Below are positions 7,055 through 14,994 of a stretch of 30,947 bases of DNA, one piece after another. The DNA is from Clostridium sp. CAG:575 (GTDB lineage Bacteria; Bacillota; Clostridia; TANB77; CAG-508): assembly GCA_000435535.1 (NCBI GenBank), contig FR884562.1:20502-51448 (forward strand), in the 5' to 3' direction. Each line of letters starts with the position of its first letter. The stretch's first letter is position 1. The notes beneath the pieces were generated by a model that saw nothing but the letters and a program-made list of their open reading frames with translations, searched no databases and was not told the DNA's origin. A program made the translations under genes and the position numbers.

Positions 7055-7155
7055 TAAAAAATGTCGAATATTGCAGAAACTTGTATAAATTTGAAAATGA
7101 TATGCATAAATTAAAAAGAAAAATATATTAAAAAATTTAGAAAGAAATCATTTAC

Positions 7156-7184
7156 TTGAAATTTATAATTAAATGTTATATAAA
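7156..7184 (+). promoter_or_regulatory. Promoter of the TVP38/DedA-family gene
   Basis: TTGAAA (7156-7161), 17-base spacer, TATAAA (7179-7184), about 80 bases before the start codon. Confidence 0.6.
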
Positions 7185-7264
7185 TATTAAAACTAAACAA
7201 AAAATTAAATATAGTACTAACATAATTAATAAAATCTAATTATATGAATAAGAGGAATCAAAAT

Positions 7265-7997
7265 ATGAAAAAATCAACAAAAATAAAAATAATAAAATTG
7301 ATAATATTAGTATCGCTAGTATTACTAATTACAGGATTAACAATATATTTTTTACCAATATTAAAAAATCTAAATACACAAGAAGGACAACTACAATTCA
7401 AAGAAAAAGTAAATCAATCAAAAATATTGGGATTTTTTTATACTTCTAGGACTAGAAATAGCGCAAATAATACTTGCAGTATTGCCAGGAGAACCGGTAG
7501 AGGTACTAGCAGGAATATGCTTTGGAACATTTTGGGGAACTATATTTTTAATGTTTTCTATTTTTATAACAACAGTATTAATATATGTATTAGTGAAAAA
7601 AAATGGAAAAAAATTTATATGTGAATTTTTTTCAAAAGAACAAGTAGAAAAAATAGAAAATAGTAAATTGTTTCAAGATGAGAAAAAGATAGAAATGGTA
7701 ATGATATTATTATTCTTAATACCAGGTACACCAAAAGATTTATTTGTATATATTGGAGGACTATTACCAATAAAATCAAGCAGATTTATTGCAATAGCGA
7801 CATTATTAAGATTCCCATCAATTATTTCATCTACAATTGCAGGTAATAGCTTATTAGGTGGAAAATGGCAAGTAAGCATTTTAGCATACGTAATAACGTT
7901 TTTAATAACTTTCCTTATTATTTTTATAATAAACAAATGCGACAAAAATAAAATATCAGAAGAAGTGATAGAATCAATTAAGAATAAAGAAATTTAG
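7265..7997 (+). pseudogene. TVP38/TMEM64 (VTT/DedA) family membrane protein, frameshifted at a T7 tract
   Basis: Start at ATG 7265, preferred over 7244 because AGAGGA (7251-7256) is then 8 bases upstream. Frame one encodes a basic start and a membrane helix, then reaches G-F-F at the seven-T tract 7433-7439 and goes out of frame. The family continuation is in the next frame from 7440: L-G-L-E-I-A-Q, L-P-G-E-P-V-E-V-L-A-G and later L-I-P-G-T-P-K-D-L, both hallmark VTT motifs, with several membrane segments and stop 7995-7997. Removing one T restores a 243-residue protein. The family consists of multi-pass membrane proteins of debated lipid-scramblase or transport role. Possible causes are a true frameshift, slippage at the T tract during transcription, or a read error. 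Confidence 0.85.
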
Positions 7998-8105
7998 AAA
8001 ATAGATACCAATATTTTTATAAAAAATAAAAATTTAAAAATATAATTTGTATAACCTTAGAAAAGATGGAAAAAATATAATATATACATATTCAAGGAGG
8101 TACAA

Positions 8106-8447
8106 ATGGAAACAAGCAAATTAAAAAATATGGTAGTATTAAGGAATTTACCATCAAATTTAGTTGATGAAGCAATTATTGTGCTAAAATCCAATAAAAA
8201 AATAAAAAAATTAGAAAAGATAGAAAAAAATAGAGGAACATCATTAGAAAAAACTAAAAAAGATAAAGAATATATTTTAAAAGAAGCAGAAATGATAGTA
8301 AATGAATATATGTCAAAAATAGAAAATAAAGACAAAAAAGAAATCTTTAATAAAGAAGCAAAAATTAAATACAAAAAACTAAGAAAATATGCAATTGTAA
8401 CAACAATAATATGTGCAATACAGACAATATTATTGATAGTATTATAA
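8106..8447 (+). CDS. Uncharacterised small tail-anchored protein
   Basis: 113 residues with a very strong ribosome-binding site (AAGGAGGT just before the ATG). The N-terminal segment L-K-N-M-V-V-L-R-N-L-P-S-N-L-V-D-E-A looks like a conserved short motif, followed by a long charged Lys/Glu helix (about 35-90, probably coiled coil) and a C-terminal membrane helix (about 93-113). The topology suggests a cytoplasmic coiled coil anchored by its C-terminus. It forms a single-gene unit closed by a strong terminator. I do not know its function. Confidence 0.7.
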   Translation: METSKLKNMVVLRNLPSNLVDEAIIVLKSNKKIKKLEKIEKNRGTSLEKTKKDKEYILKEAEMIVNEYMSKIENKDKKEIFNKEAKIKYKKLRKYAIVTTIICAIQTILLIVL

Positions 8448-8452
8448 AAATA

Positions 8453-8505
8453 AAACCTTATTATACAAAAATCATATATCAGATTTTTGGTAATAAGGTT
8501 TTTTT
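8453..8505 (+). terminator. Strong intrinsic terminator
   Basis: Outer 11-bp stem (8453-8463 with 8491-8501) and inner 8-bp stem (8466-8473 with 8482-8489), followed by a T tract through 8505. Confidence 0.93.
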
Positions 8506-8546
8506 GTATATAAAAAAAGCAGTTTAAAAATCATAAAAACCAAAAA

Positions 8547-8584
8547 CACCTCATATAGATTATAAAGAAACTAAGGAAGAGGTG
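8547..8584 (+). promoter_or_regulatory. Possible hairpin masking the spoIVFA ribosome-binding site
   Basis: CACCTC (8547-8552) is exactly complementary to GAGGTG (8579-8584), which is the Shine-Dalgarno site of the ATG at 8590. The loop is 26 bases, so stability alone is modest. Confidence 0.4.
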
Positions 8585-8589
8585 AAAAA

Positions 8590-9501
8590 ATGGAAAGAAC
8601 AATGTCAGTAGAAGAAAAAATTAGAAAAGCAGAAGAAATATATGCACGAAGGCAACAACAGCAGGAAAACATAAGAAAAACCACAACAGTAAGTGTAAAT
8701 CCACAAAGCAAAAAAGACATAAAGCTATTAAAAAAAATGATAATTCAAATTGTTGTATGCCTAATAATATATTTGACAATTTACTTAATTCAAAATAGTA
8801 ATTACATATTCTCACAAGATTGTATCAACAAAACCAACGAAATACTATCATATGATACAAATTTTATTGAAATATATCAGAACATCAAAAATGGCATTTT
8901 AAATTTAAAAAATAATCAATTTCAAGGAGGAATTGGTGGAGCAAATGAAAACGAGATAAATGAAAGTACAGAAAATGAAACAAAAGCGGAAGAAATCAAC
9001 AATATAGAAGAAAATAAAACAGAAGAAATAAATGGAGAAGCTAAGAAAGAAGAAAATATTGGTACACAAGAGAAAACACAAGAAGAACAAGATATTGAAA
9101 ATATAAAAGCAACAACAACTTGGATAAAACCAATAGAAGGAACAATTACATCAAAGTTTGGCCAAAGAGAACCAACAACAAGTACAGTGCCAAAAAATCA
9201 TACAGGAACTGACATAGGAGCAAATATAGGAACAAAAATAAAAGCATCAACAAGTGGAGAAGTTGTACTAGCTTCAGAAGAAGGAGACTATGGAAAACAT
9301 TTAAAGATACAAATAGGAGAAGTAAGCATAATATATGCACATTGCAATGCTTTATATGTAAAACAAGGAGATCATATTGAACAAGGACAAGAAATTGCAG
9401 AGGTTGGTTCAACAGGGAATTCAACAGGGCCACACTTACATTTTGAAATAAGAATATCAGAAAGAACAATAGACCCAGAAAAAATATTATCATTACAATA
9501 A
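8590..9501 (+). CDS. spoIVFA: SpoIVFA-like membrane protein with M23 (LytM) domain
   Basis: In Bacillus SpoIVFA anchors and holds the SpoIVFB protease inactive in the outer forespore membrane until a forespore signal arrives. Here 303 residues: cytoplasmic Gln/Lys-rich start, one membrane helix (about 49-67), an acidic Glu/Asn-rich linker (about 115-175), then an M23 domain (about 178-300). The zinc motifs look complete: H204-x3-D208 (H-T-G-T-D) and H282-L-H284 in G-P-H-L-H-F-E. Identification rests mainly on the M50 protease gene 11 bases downstream, the same order as spoIVFA-spoIVFB in Bacillus, and on the nearby minDE and rodA genes. Alternative: a generic M23 peptidoglycan hydrolase paired with an M50 protease. 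The ribosome-binding site may be masked by a hairpin. Confidence 0.8.
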   Translation: MERTMSVEEKIRKAEEIYARRQQQQENIRKTTTVSVNPQSKKDIKLLKKMIIQIVVCLIIYLTIYLIQNSNYIFSQDCINKTNEILSYDTNFIEIYQNIKNGILNLKNNQFQGGIGGANENEINESTENETKAEEINNIEENKTEEINGEAKKEENIGTQEKTQEEQDIENIKATTTWIKPIEGTITSKFGQREPTTSTVPKNHTGTDIGANIGTKIKASTSGEVVLASEEGDYGKHLKIQIGEVSIIYAHCNALYVKQGDHIEQGQEIAEVGSTGNSTGPHLHFEIRISERTIDPEKILSLQ

Positions 9502-9512
9502 AGGGTGAGAAA

Positions 9513-10250
9513 ATGAGACTTAGAATTGATTTGAAAATATTTATTTTTCTATTTATTTTTTATTTAACAAAACAAATGGAATTGTATGGATTTATAATGT
9601 TTTTTGCTTTTTTACACGAATTAGGACATTTATTTGCAGGAATATTATTCAAATTAAGACCAGAAAAAATAGAAATAATGCCATTTGGATTTTCAATATC
9701 ATTTAAAATAAGTACAAAAGAATATAATAGAAAAATAAAAAAAGCAAATTTATTAGAATTAAAGAAAATAGGAGTTGCAATAGCCGGACCATTAACTAAT
9801 TTTTTAATAATTTTAATAACTGCAAATACCAACATAGAAATACAAAAAGGACTAATGATTATTTACACAAATATAGTAATAATGCTATTTAATTTACTAC
9901 CAATCTATCCATTAGATGGAGGAAGAATATTAAAGGGAATATTACACATATACAAAGGCAAAAAAATATCAGAAAAAAATATTAATGATATCTCAATTAT
10001 CACAACAATTTTTTTAACAGCTATTGCAAGTATAATGATATTACAAGAAAAAAATATAGCCATATTCTTAATTGATATATATTTATGGTATTTAGTTATA
10101 AAAGAGAATAAAAGATATATCAATAAAAAAATTATTTATAGAAGAATAGAAGAAATAATAGATACAAGAGAAAAAACGATAGATAAAAAAGAAAAATTAG
10201 AAGAAAAAGAAAATACAGGAGAATATTTAGAAGAGAAAATTAAAATATAA
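9513..10250 (+). CDS. spoIVFB: SpoIVFB-like site-2 metalloprotease (M50)
   Basis: An intramembrane zinc protease; the Bacillus member cleaves pro-sigma-K in the mother cell. H35-E36-x2-H39 (H-E-L-G-H) and the third ligand D135 in P-L-D-G-G-R are both present, inside a set of about six hydrophobic segments. M-P-F-G-F-S-I-S-F after the first motif is typical of the SpoIVFB branch. At 245 residues it lacks the C-terminal CBS domain of the Bacillus protein and ends in a charged Lys/Glu helix instead. ATG 9513 follows GGGTGAG and lies 11 bases after spoIVFA, so the two are co-translated from one transcript. Whether a sigK gene exists cannot be seen here. Confidence 0.82.
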   Translation: MRLRIDLKIFIFLFIFYLTKQMELYGFIMFFAFLHELGHLFAGILFKLRPEKIEIMPFGFSISFKISTKEYNRKIKKANLLELKKIGVAIAGPLTNFLIILITANTNIEIQKGLMIIYTNIVIMLFNLLPIYPLDGGRILKGILHIYKGKKISEKNINDISIITTIFLTAIASIMILQEKNIAIFLIDIYLWYLVIKENKRYINKKIIYRRIEEIIDTREKTIDKKEKLEEKENTGEYLEEKIKI

Positions 10251-10324
10251 ATGTTAAAAATCTATTGAAAATACAATAAAATAATAGTAAACTAATGTTA
10301 TAAAAAACAAAGGAGATTCAAAAG

Positions 10325-12151
10325 ATGAAAAATTTCAGAGTAAAAGAAAATGGAATTTCATTAATAGCATTAGTAATTACAATTATAGTATTAATAATAT
10401 TAACAAATGTACTAGTCTATAATTCACTAGATAGGATATATATAAAAAAAATAACAAATTTAAATAATGATATAGAATTGTTAAGAGAAAAAACATCAGA
10501 CTTTTATGAGCAATACGGAAAAATACCAGCAGAAATAAAATATCCAAAAGACAATTTAACAGAATTAAAAGATGTATTGAGTATCAAAAATGATATTGGA
10601 GATTTTTATGTAATAGATTTAGAAGCTATGCAAGGAATTACTTTAAATTATGGAAAAGATTATGATACAATAAAAAATGATAAAGATAATGTCGCAAAAT
10701 ATACAGATGTTTATATTATAAATGAGAATAGCCATAATATTTTCTATGTTAAAGGAGTAAGTATAGAAGAAAATAATGTAGAAAAGAAATATTACACAGA
10801 TTATACTAAACCAGATGAAACAACTGTTGACCTAAGATATATAGATGAAAAATTAATTCCAGAAAATTACTATTATATTGGAGAGTACAAAGATAATAGC
10901 GGAAATGAAAGTATAGTTATATCAAATATAAAAGATGAAGAAGTAGACACTACAAAGTCAAATCAATATGTTTGGACAAAACAAATATCAAAATTAGAAA
11001 GTCTACCAGCAAGTATAACATTAAATGAAGAACAGACAGAAGAAGAATTTTTGATAAGTGTAAACAACAATAAAGGTTACTTTAAAAATAAAGATGGAAA
11101 AGTAATTTATACAAAAATAGATGAAGAAAAATGGTCAGAAATATATACAAAAGAAGCTAAGTATACAGATATAAATGGAGATACTATAACAATACCAAAA
11201 GGATTTCAAGTAAGTATGTCAAAAAGTATGAATATAGTAAAAAATGGACTAGTAATAAGAGACAAAAACCAAAATGAATGGGTATGGGTAGAAGTCCCAA
11301 GCAAGGTATTTAAAACAGCAACAAATGAGACAGAATATGAAAAAATAGAAACTGACTTGAAAGAATATGTAAAAGAATATAGATTAAATTCAGAAAAATC
11401 AGAAATAAGTGCAGATTGGAAAGATGAGTGGTATGATGGATGTGGATTAACAAAAGAAGAATACACAAAAACATATCAAACCATGCTATCAAGTGTATAT
11501 AAAAATAAAGGATTTTGGGTATCAAGATACGAAATTGGTGATGAAACTGCAACAACTAATAGCTATAGTATGAGGACAAGTACTAGTGGAATAACAGGAA
11601 ATCCAGTTAGTAAAAGAAATATGATACCATATAATTACATTACATGTAGTCAAGCACAATCACTTACAAGCAAAATCACAGCAGATACAGATAAAACAAA
11701 AAGCTTATTATTTGGAATACAGTGGGATTTAATTTGTAAATTCATAGAAGATAATTCTGATTTAAAATATACAGACATTGCAAATGATAGCTCAAGTTGG
11801 GCAAATACATATAATTCGAGTTTTACAATAAAAAAAGGAAGATATTTAACGAGTCAAGCTGGATGGTTAAGTGCAACTGAAAATAATTACACTAAAGCTG
11901 AAAAAACAGCAGCAATAATTACTACAGGGGCTATCGAAAAAAGTAGAGCCTTAAATATATATGATTTTGCAGGAAACATGATAGAATGGACTTTAGAGAA
12001 ATACAAAGATGAAATGGTAACCACCGGAAGAGGAGGAAGTTATTCAGATTTAGAAGATTATGGAAAAGCAAGCAGTAGAATAAATTCTAGTATAAAAGAG
12101 GGATTAGAAAATTCAAGAATAAATTTTGGATTTAGAATAGCAATGTATTAA
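10325..12151 (+). CDS. Large exported protein: pilin-like N-terminus plus formylglycine-enzyme-fold C-terminus
   Basis: 608 residues. The N-terminus has a short basic leader, then G10-I-S-L-I-A-L and a hydrophobic helix (about 11-33), like a type IV prepilin start, but the usual Glu at +5 is Ala15. A coiled region follows, then a mixed middle (about 100-290). The C-terminal 300 residues match the sulfatase-modifying/C-type-lectin-like fold: E-W-V-W-V-E-V-P, K-G-F-W-V-S-R-Y-E-I-G, Y-D-F-A-G-N-M-I-E-W-T-L and the ending R-G-G-S-Y ... N-F-G-F-R-I-A. Such domains serve as formylglycine-generating enzymes or as ligand-binding domains; the pilin-like start points to surface display. Shine-Dalgarno AAAGGAG. 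A promoter-like TTGAAA-17-TAAACT lies at 10265-10293. It sits between spoIVFB and minD but has its own terminator. Confidence 0.75.
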   Translation: MKNFRVKENGISLIALVITIIVLIILTNVLVYNSLDRIYIKKITNLNNDIELLREKTSDFYEQYGKIPAEIKYPKDNLTELKDVLSIKNDIGDFYVIDLEAMQGITLNYGKDYDTIKNDKDNVAKYTDVYIINENSHNIFYVKGVSIEENNVEKKYYTDYTKPDETTVDLRYIDEKLIPENYYYIGEYKDNSGNESIVISNIKDEEVDTTKSNQYVWTKQISKLESLPASITLNEEQTEEEFLISVNNNKGYFKNKDGKVIYTKIDEEKWSEIYTKEAKYTDINGDTITIPKGFQVSMSKSMNIVKNGLVIRDKNQNEWVWVEVPSKVFKTATNETEYEKIETDLKEYVKEYRLNSEKSEISADWKDEWYDGCGLTKEEYTKTYQTMLSSVYKNKGFWVSRYEIGDETATTNSYSMRTSTSGITGNPVSKRNMIPYNYITCSQAQSLTSKITADTDKTKSLLFGIQWDLICKFIEDNSDLKYTDIANDSSSWANTYNSSFTIKKGRYLTSQAGWLSATENNYTKAEKTAAIITTGAIEKSRALNIYDFAGNMIEWTLEKYKDEMVTTGRGGSYSDLEDYGKASSRINSSIKEGLENSRINFGFRIAMY

Positions 12152-12160
12152 TAAACAAAA

Positions 12161-12195
12161 AATGAATCATACAATAGATGTATGGTTTATTTTTT
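12161..12195 (+). terminator. Terminator after the pilin-like/FGE-fold gene
   Basis: 12161-12172 pairs with 12180-12191 (two G-T pairs), 7-base loop, then a T tract to 12195. It separates the surface-protein gene from minD. Confidence 0.75.
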
Positions 12196-12262
12196 GCATA
12201 TCAAAATGTAATCATTTTGTAACAATTTAGAAATATTTCAGACATTTTATTGAACAAACACA

Positions 12263-12291
12263 TTGACTTTTTAGCCTTTTCGTTGTATGAT
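12263..12291 (+). promoter_or_regulatory. Promoter of minD-minE
   Basis: TTGACT (12263-12268), 17-base spacer, TATGAT (12286-12291). The expected start near 12298 lies downstream of the ATG at 12250, which confirms 12337 as the minD start. Confidence 0.8.
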
Positions 12292-12336
12292 AATAGCTGT
12301 AAAAAAAGTGTTTTTAAAATCCTAAGGAGGAAAATT

Positions 12337-13128
12337 ATGGGAGAAGTTATCGTTATTACATCAGGAAAAGGTGGAGTAGGAAAAACAACAACAACAGCCA
12401 ATTTAGGTTCAAGTTTAGCAGTAGAAGGAAAGAAAGTATGCTTAATAGATACAGATATTGGACTAAGAAATTTAGATGTTGTCATGGGACTAGAAAATAG
12501 AATTGTATATGATATAGTAGATGTTGTAGAAGAAAAATGTAAACTAAGACAAGCATTAATTAAAGATAAAAGATTCAAAGAATTATACCTACTACCAGCA
12601 GCTCAAACACGAGATAAAAGCGCAGTAAATGAAGAACAAATGAGAAAATTGGTAGAAAAATTAAAAGAAGAATTTGATTATATACTAATAGACTGCCCAG
12701 CAGGAATAGAACAAGGGTTTAAAAATGCTATTGCAGGAGCAAATAGAGCAATTGTAGTAACAACAGCTGAAATATCAGCAATTAGGGATGCAGATAGAAT
12801 AATAGGATTATTAGAAGCATCTGAAATAAAGAATCCAGAGTTAGTAATCAATAGAATAAGACCAAACATGGTAAGAAAAGGTGAAATGATGGATGTTGAT
12901 GATATTGTAGACTTATTATCAATAGACTTAATTGGTGTTGTACCAGATGATGAATACATAATTACACAAACAAATAAAGGTGAACCAGTTATCCAAAATA
13001 AAAAAGCACCATCTGGAAAAGCATACATGGAAATTGCAAAAAGAGTATTAGGAGAAAAAATAGAAGTAACAATACCAGGAAGAGAAAAAGGACTTTGGGA
13101 AAGAATAAAAAGTTTGTTTAAAAAATAA
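12337..13128 (+). CDS. minD: Septum-site determining ATPase MinD
   Basis: A membrane-cycling ATPase that with MinC blocks septation away from midcell. The 263 residues show the deviant Walker A motif K-G-G-V-G-K-T (11-17), the switch D-T-D-I-G-L-R-N-L-D, I-D-C-P-A-G and the C-terminal amphipathic membrane-targeting helix (G-L-W-E-R-I-K-S-L-F-K-K). ATG 12337 follows CTAAGGAGG by six bases. minE is 35 bases downstream. MinC, normally just upstream in Clostridia, is not in this window. Confidence 0.96.
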   Translation: MGEVIVITSGKGGVGKTTTTANLGSSLAVEGKKVCLIDTDIGLRNLDVVMGLENRIVYDIVDVVEEKCKLRQALIKDKRFKELYLLPAAQTRDKSAVNEEQMRKLVEKLKEEFDYILIDCPAGIEQGFKNAIAGANRAIVVTTAEISAIRDADRIIGLLEASEIKNPELVINRIRPNMVRKGEMMDVDDIVDLLSIDLIGVVPDDEYIITQTNKGEPVIQNKKAPSGKAYMEIAKRVLGEKIEVTIPGREKGLWERIKSLFKK

Positions 13129-13163
13129 AAACAATAGAGAAATACGTTGGAGGGATAGGAATA

Positions 13164-13745
13164 ATGTTTGAAAATATCATAAACTTCTTTAAAAATATAG
13201 GGAAAAAAGAAGAAAATAAACAATCACAAGAAAATTCTAAAAATGCAGCAAAAGAAAGACTTCATTTAGTATTAATGCAAGATAGAGCAAATGTATCTGC
13301 AGATTTTCTAGAATTAATGAAACAAGAAATTATAGATGTAATAAAGAAATATATAGAAATAGATGAAAAAGAAATAGATGTTAGATTGACTAACAAAGAA
13401 AATGAAGATGGGACAAATGGTGCACCAGCTTTATATGCAAATATTCCTATTCTAAATATAAAAAATGATACAAGAAAAATAACTAAAAAAGATATTGAAA
13501 ACAAAGAAAAAAAACAAAGTGAAGAATCAGAAAAACATGAGAATGAAGAACAAAAAGAGATAAAAGATATGGCAGAAAAAGTAGAAAAAAATAATAGTCA
13601 AAAAGACCAGAATAAAGTAGAAAAAAATGTAAAAGATGATAATAAAAATATTATAGATGATTCAGAAAAAGATAATGTAACAAAAGAAAACAAAGAAGAT
13701 AAAAATGAAGAAAAAGTAATAGAAGCTCAAGAAAGTAAAGCATAA
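13164..13745 (+). CDS. minE: MinE topological specificity factor with long charged C-terminal tail
   Basis: MinE stimulates MinD ATPase and drives its movement between poles. Residues 1-105 look like ordinary MinE: an amphipathic start (M-F-E-N-I-I-N-F-F), then A-K-E-R-L-H-L-V-L-M-Q-D-R, the MinD-binding segment, and a dimerisation part ending near I-P-I-L-N-I. About 88 further residues are almost only Lys, Glu, Asp, Asn and Gln, with no hydrophobic core, so the tail is probably disordered. Family members are usually 80-110 residues; this one is 193. The tail has the A-rich base composition of its neighbours and ends at a single clear stop. Co-transcribed with minD. Confidence 0.92.
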   Translation: MFENIINFFKNIGKKEENKQSQENSKNAAKERLHLVLMQDRANVSADFLELMKQEIIDVIKKYIEIDEKEIDVRLTNKENEDGTNGAPALYANIPILNIKNDTRKITKKDIENKEKKQSEESEKHENEEQKEIKDMAEKVEKNNSQKDQNKVEKNVKDDNKNIIDDSEKDNVTKENKEDKNEEKVIEAQESKA

Positions 13746-13887
13746 TACATAAAATTAATTTAAAACACAAAAAAATTACAGAAAGAAATTTCTATAATTT
13801 GCAAAAAAATATAGAAATAATTTTATATCTTGTAAAAACAATTATCTAAAAATTAAGTCAAAAAAATAAAGAAAACGAGTTGATTTG

Positions 13888-14994
13888 ATGAGAAAACGTG
13901 AATTGAAAAATATGGAGTGGGGACTGTTAATAGTAGCAATAATTTTAACTGCAGTAGGAATTATTGCTTTATTTTCAGCTACTCAAGAAGATAATTATGA
14001 TGAATTCAAAAAGCAAATTATATGGCTAATAGCTAGTTTAATAATAATGGTAATAGTTTTAGCAATAAATTATGAAACACTTGTAAAGTCATCACCAATC
14101 TTTTATGGGATATTCATAATATTACTGATAGCAGTACTATTTACCACACCAATAAATGGAGCAACAAGTTGGTTTAACATTGGAATCTTTTCTTTTCAAC
14201 CATCGGAATTTGCAAAAGTTACAGTTATATTATTTTTAGCATATGTGATATCAAAAATACAAGAAAGGTATAGAGATAATATAAATAAGCCAACACGTTT
14301 ATTGATAATATTTGCAGTATTAGCACTTCCACTATTATTAATAATAAAACAACCTGATTATGGAACAGCAATGGCATTTTGTATAGCATTAGCAATGATG
14401 TTATTCACAGCAGGACTAGATAAAAAATATATACTTGGAGCAATTATAATAGCTATTATATCTATACCAATATTATATAATTTTATATTGCCAGAACATG
14501 CAAAGAAAAGAATAGATATTTACTTAAATCCGGAATCAGATCCAAGAGGAAGTGGGTATAATATCATACAATCTAAGTTAGCAATAGGAGCAGGAAGACT
14601 AACAGGAATGGGACTACTAAAAGGAAATCAAACACAATTAGGTTACTTATATCCTAAAACAACAGACTTTATATATTCTGTAATAGGAGAAGAAATGGGA
14701 TTTATAGTAGCGGGAACAATTATTGTATTATATACATTTCTGGTAACAAAAGCCTTTTATATAGCCAAAACAGCTAAAGATAATATTGGTTCACTAATAG
14801 CTTCAGGAATAGCAGGGGTATTTTTATTCCATATGGTAGAAAACATAGGAATGGTAATGGGGCTATTACCAATAACAGGTGTACCTTTGTTATTTATCAG
14901 CTATGGTGGAAGTTCACTAATAACAAGTTATATCTTAATAGGATTGTTGTTAAATATAAGTGGAAAAAGGCAGAAAACAATATTTGTAAAATAA
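13888..14994 (+). CDS. rodA: SEDS peptidoglycan glycosyltransferase RodA
   Basis: A ten-helix membrane enzyme that polymerises lipid II for side-wall growth together with a class B penicillin-binding protein. 368 residues. Family motifs: G-A-T-S-W-F-N-I-G, Q-P-S-E-F-A-K, K-Q-P-D-Y-G-T-A, the extracellular stretch with D-P-R-G-S-G-Y-N and G-N-Q-T-Q-L-G-Y-L-Y-P-K-T-T-D-F-I, then P-L-L-F-I-S-Y-G-G-S-S. L-T-G-M-G-L-L-K-G-N-Q-T-Q and its place after minDE favour RodA over FtsW. ATG 13888 is preferred to TTG 13885; the upstream ribosome-binding site is weak. A 142-base gap separates it from minE. Its stop codon abuts the left hairpin of the nested inverted-repeat element. Confidence 0.92.
   Translation: MRKRELKNMEWGLLIVAIILTAVGIIALFSATQEDNYDEFKKQIIWLIASLIIMVIVLAINYETLVKSSPIFYGIFIILLIAVLFTTPINGATSWFNIGIFSFQPSEFAKVTVILFLAYVISKIQERYRDNINKPTRLLIIFAVLALPLLLIIKQPDYGTAMAFCIALAMMLFTAGLDKKYILGAIIIAIISIPILYNFILPEHAKKRIDIYLNPESDPRGSGYNIIQSKLAIGAGRLTGMGLLKGNQTQLGYLYPKTTDFIYSVIGEEMGFIVAGTIIVLYTFLVTKAFYIAKTAKDNIGSLIASGIAGVFLFHMVENIGMVMGLLPITGVPLLFISYGGSSLITSYILIGLLLNISGKRQKTIFVK

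Noticed and set aside
8621..9493. Several Leu/Phe-rich minus-strand ORFs across spoIVFA
   Set aside because: They are shadows of a Lys/Glu-rich coding sequence read backwards and lack ribosome-binding sites.
12010..12150. A diversity-generating retroelement variable region
   Set aside because: The fold is suggestive, but no reverse transcriptase, accessory gene or template repeat occurs in the window.
12250..12336. An upstream extension of minD starting at ATG 12250
   Set aside because: The promoter at 12263-12291 lies downstream of this ATG, and CTAAGGAGG precisely precedes ATG 12337.
12201..12578. A minus-strand ORF antisense to the start of minD
   Set aside because: It overlaps the minDE promoter and the MinD Walker A region, and has no matching start signals.
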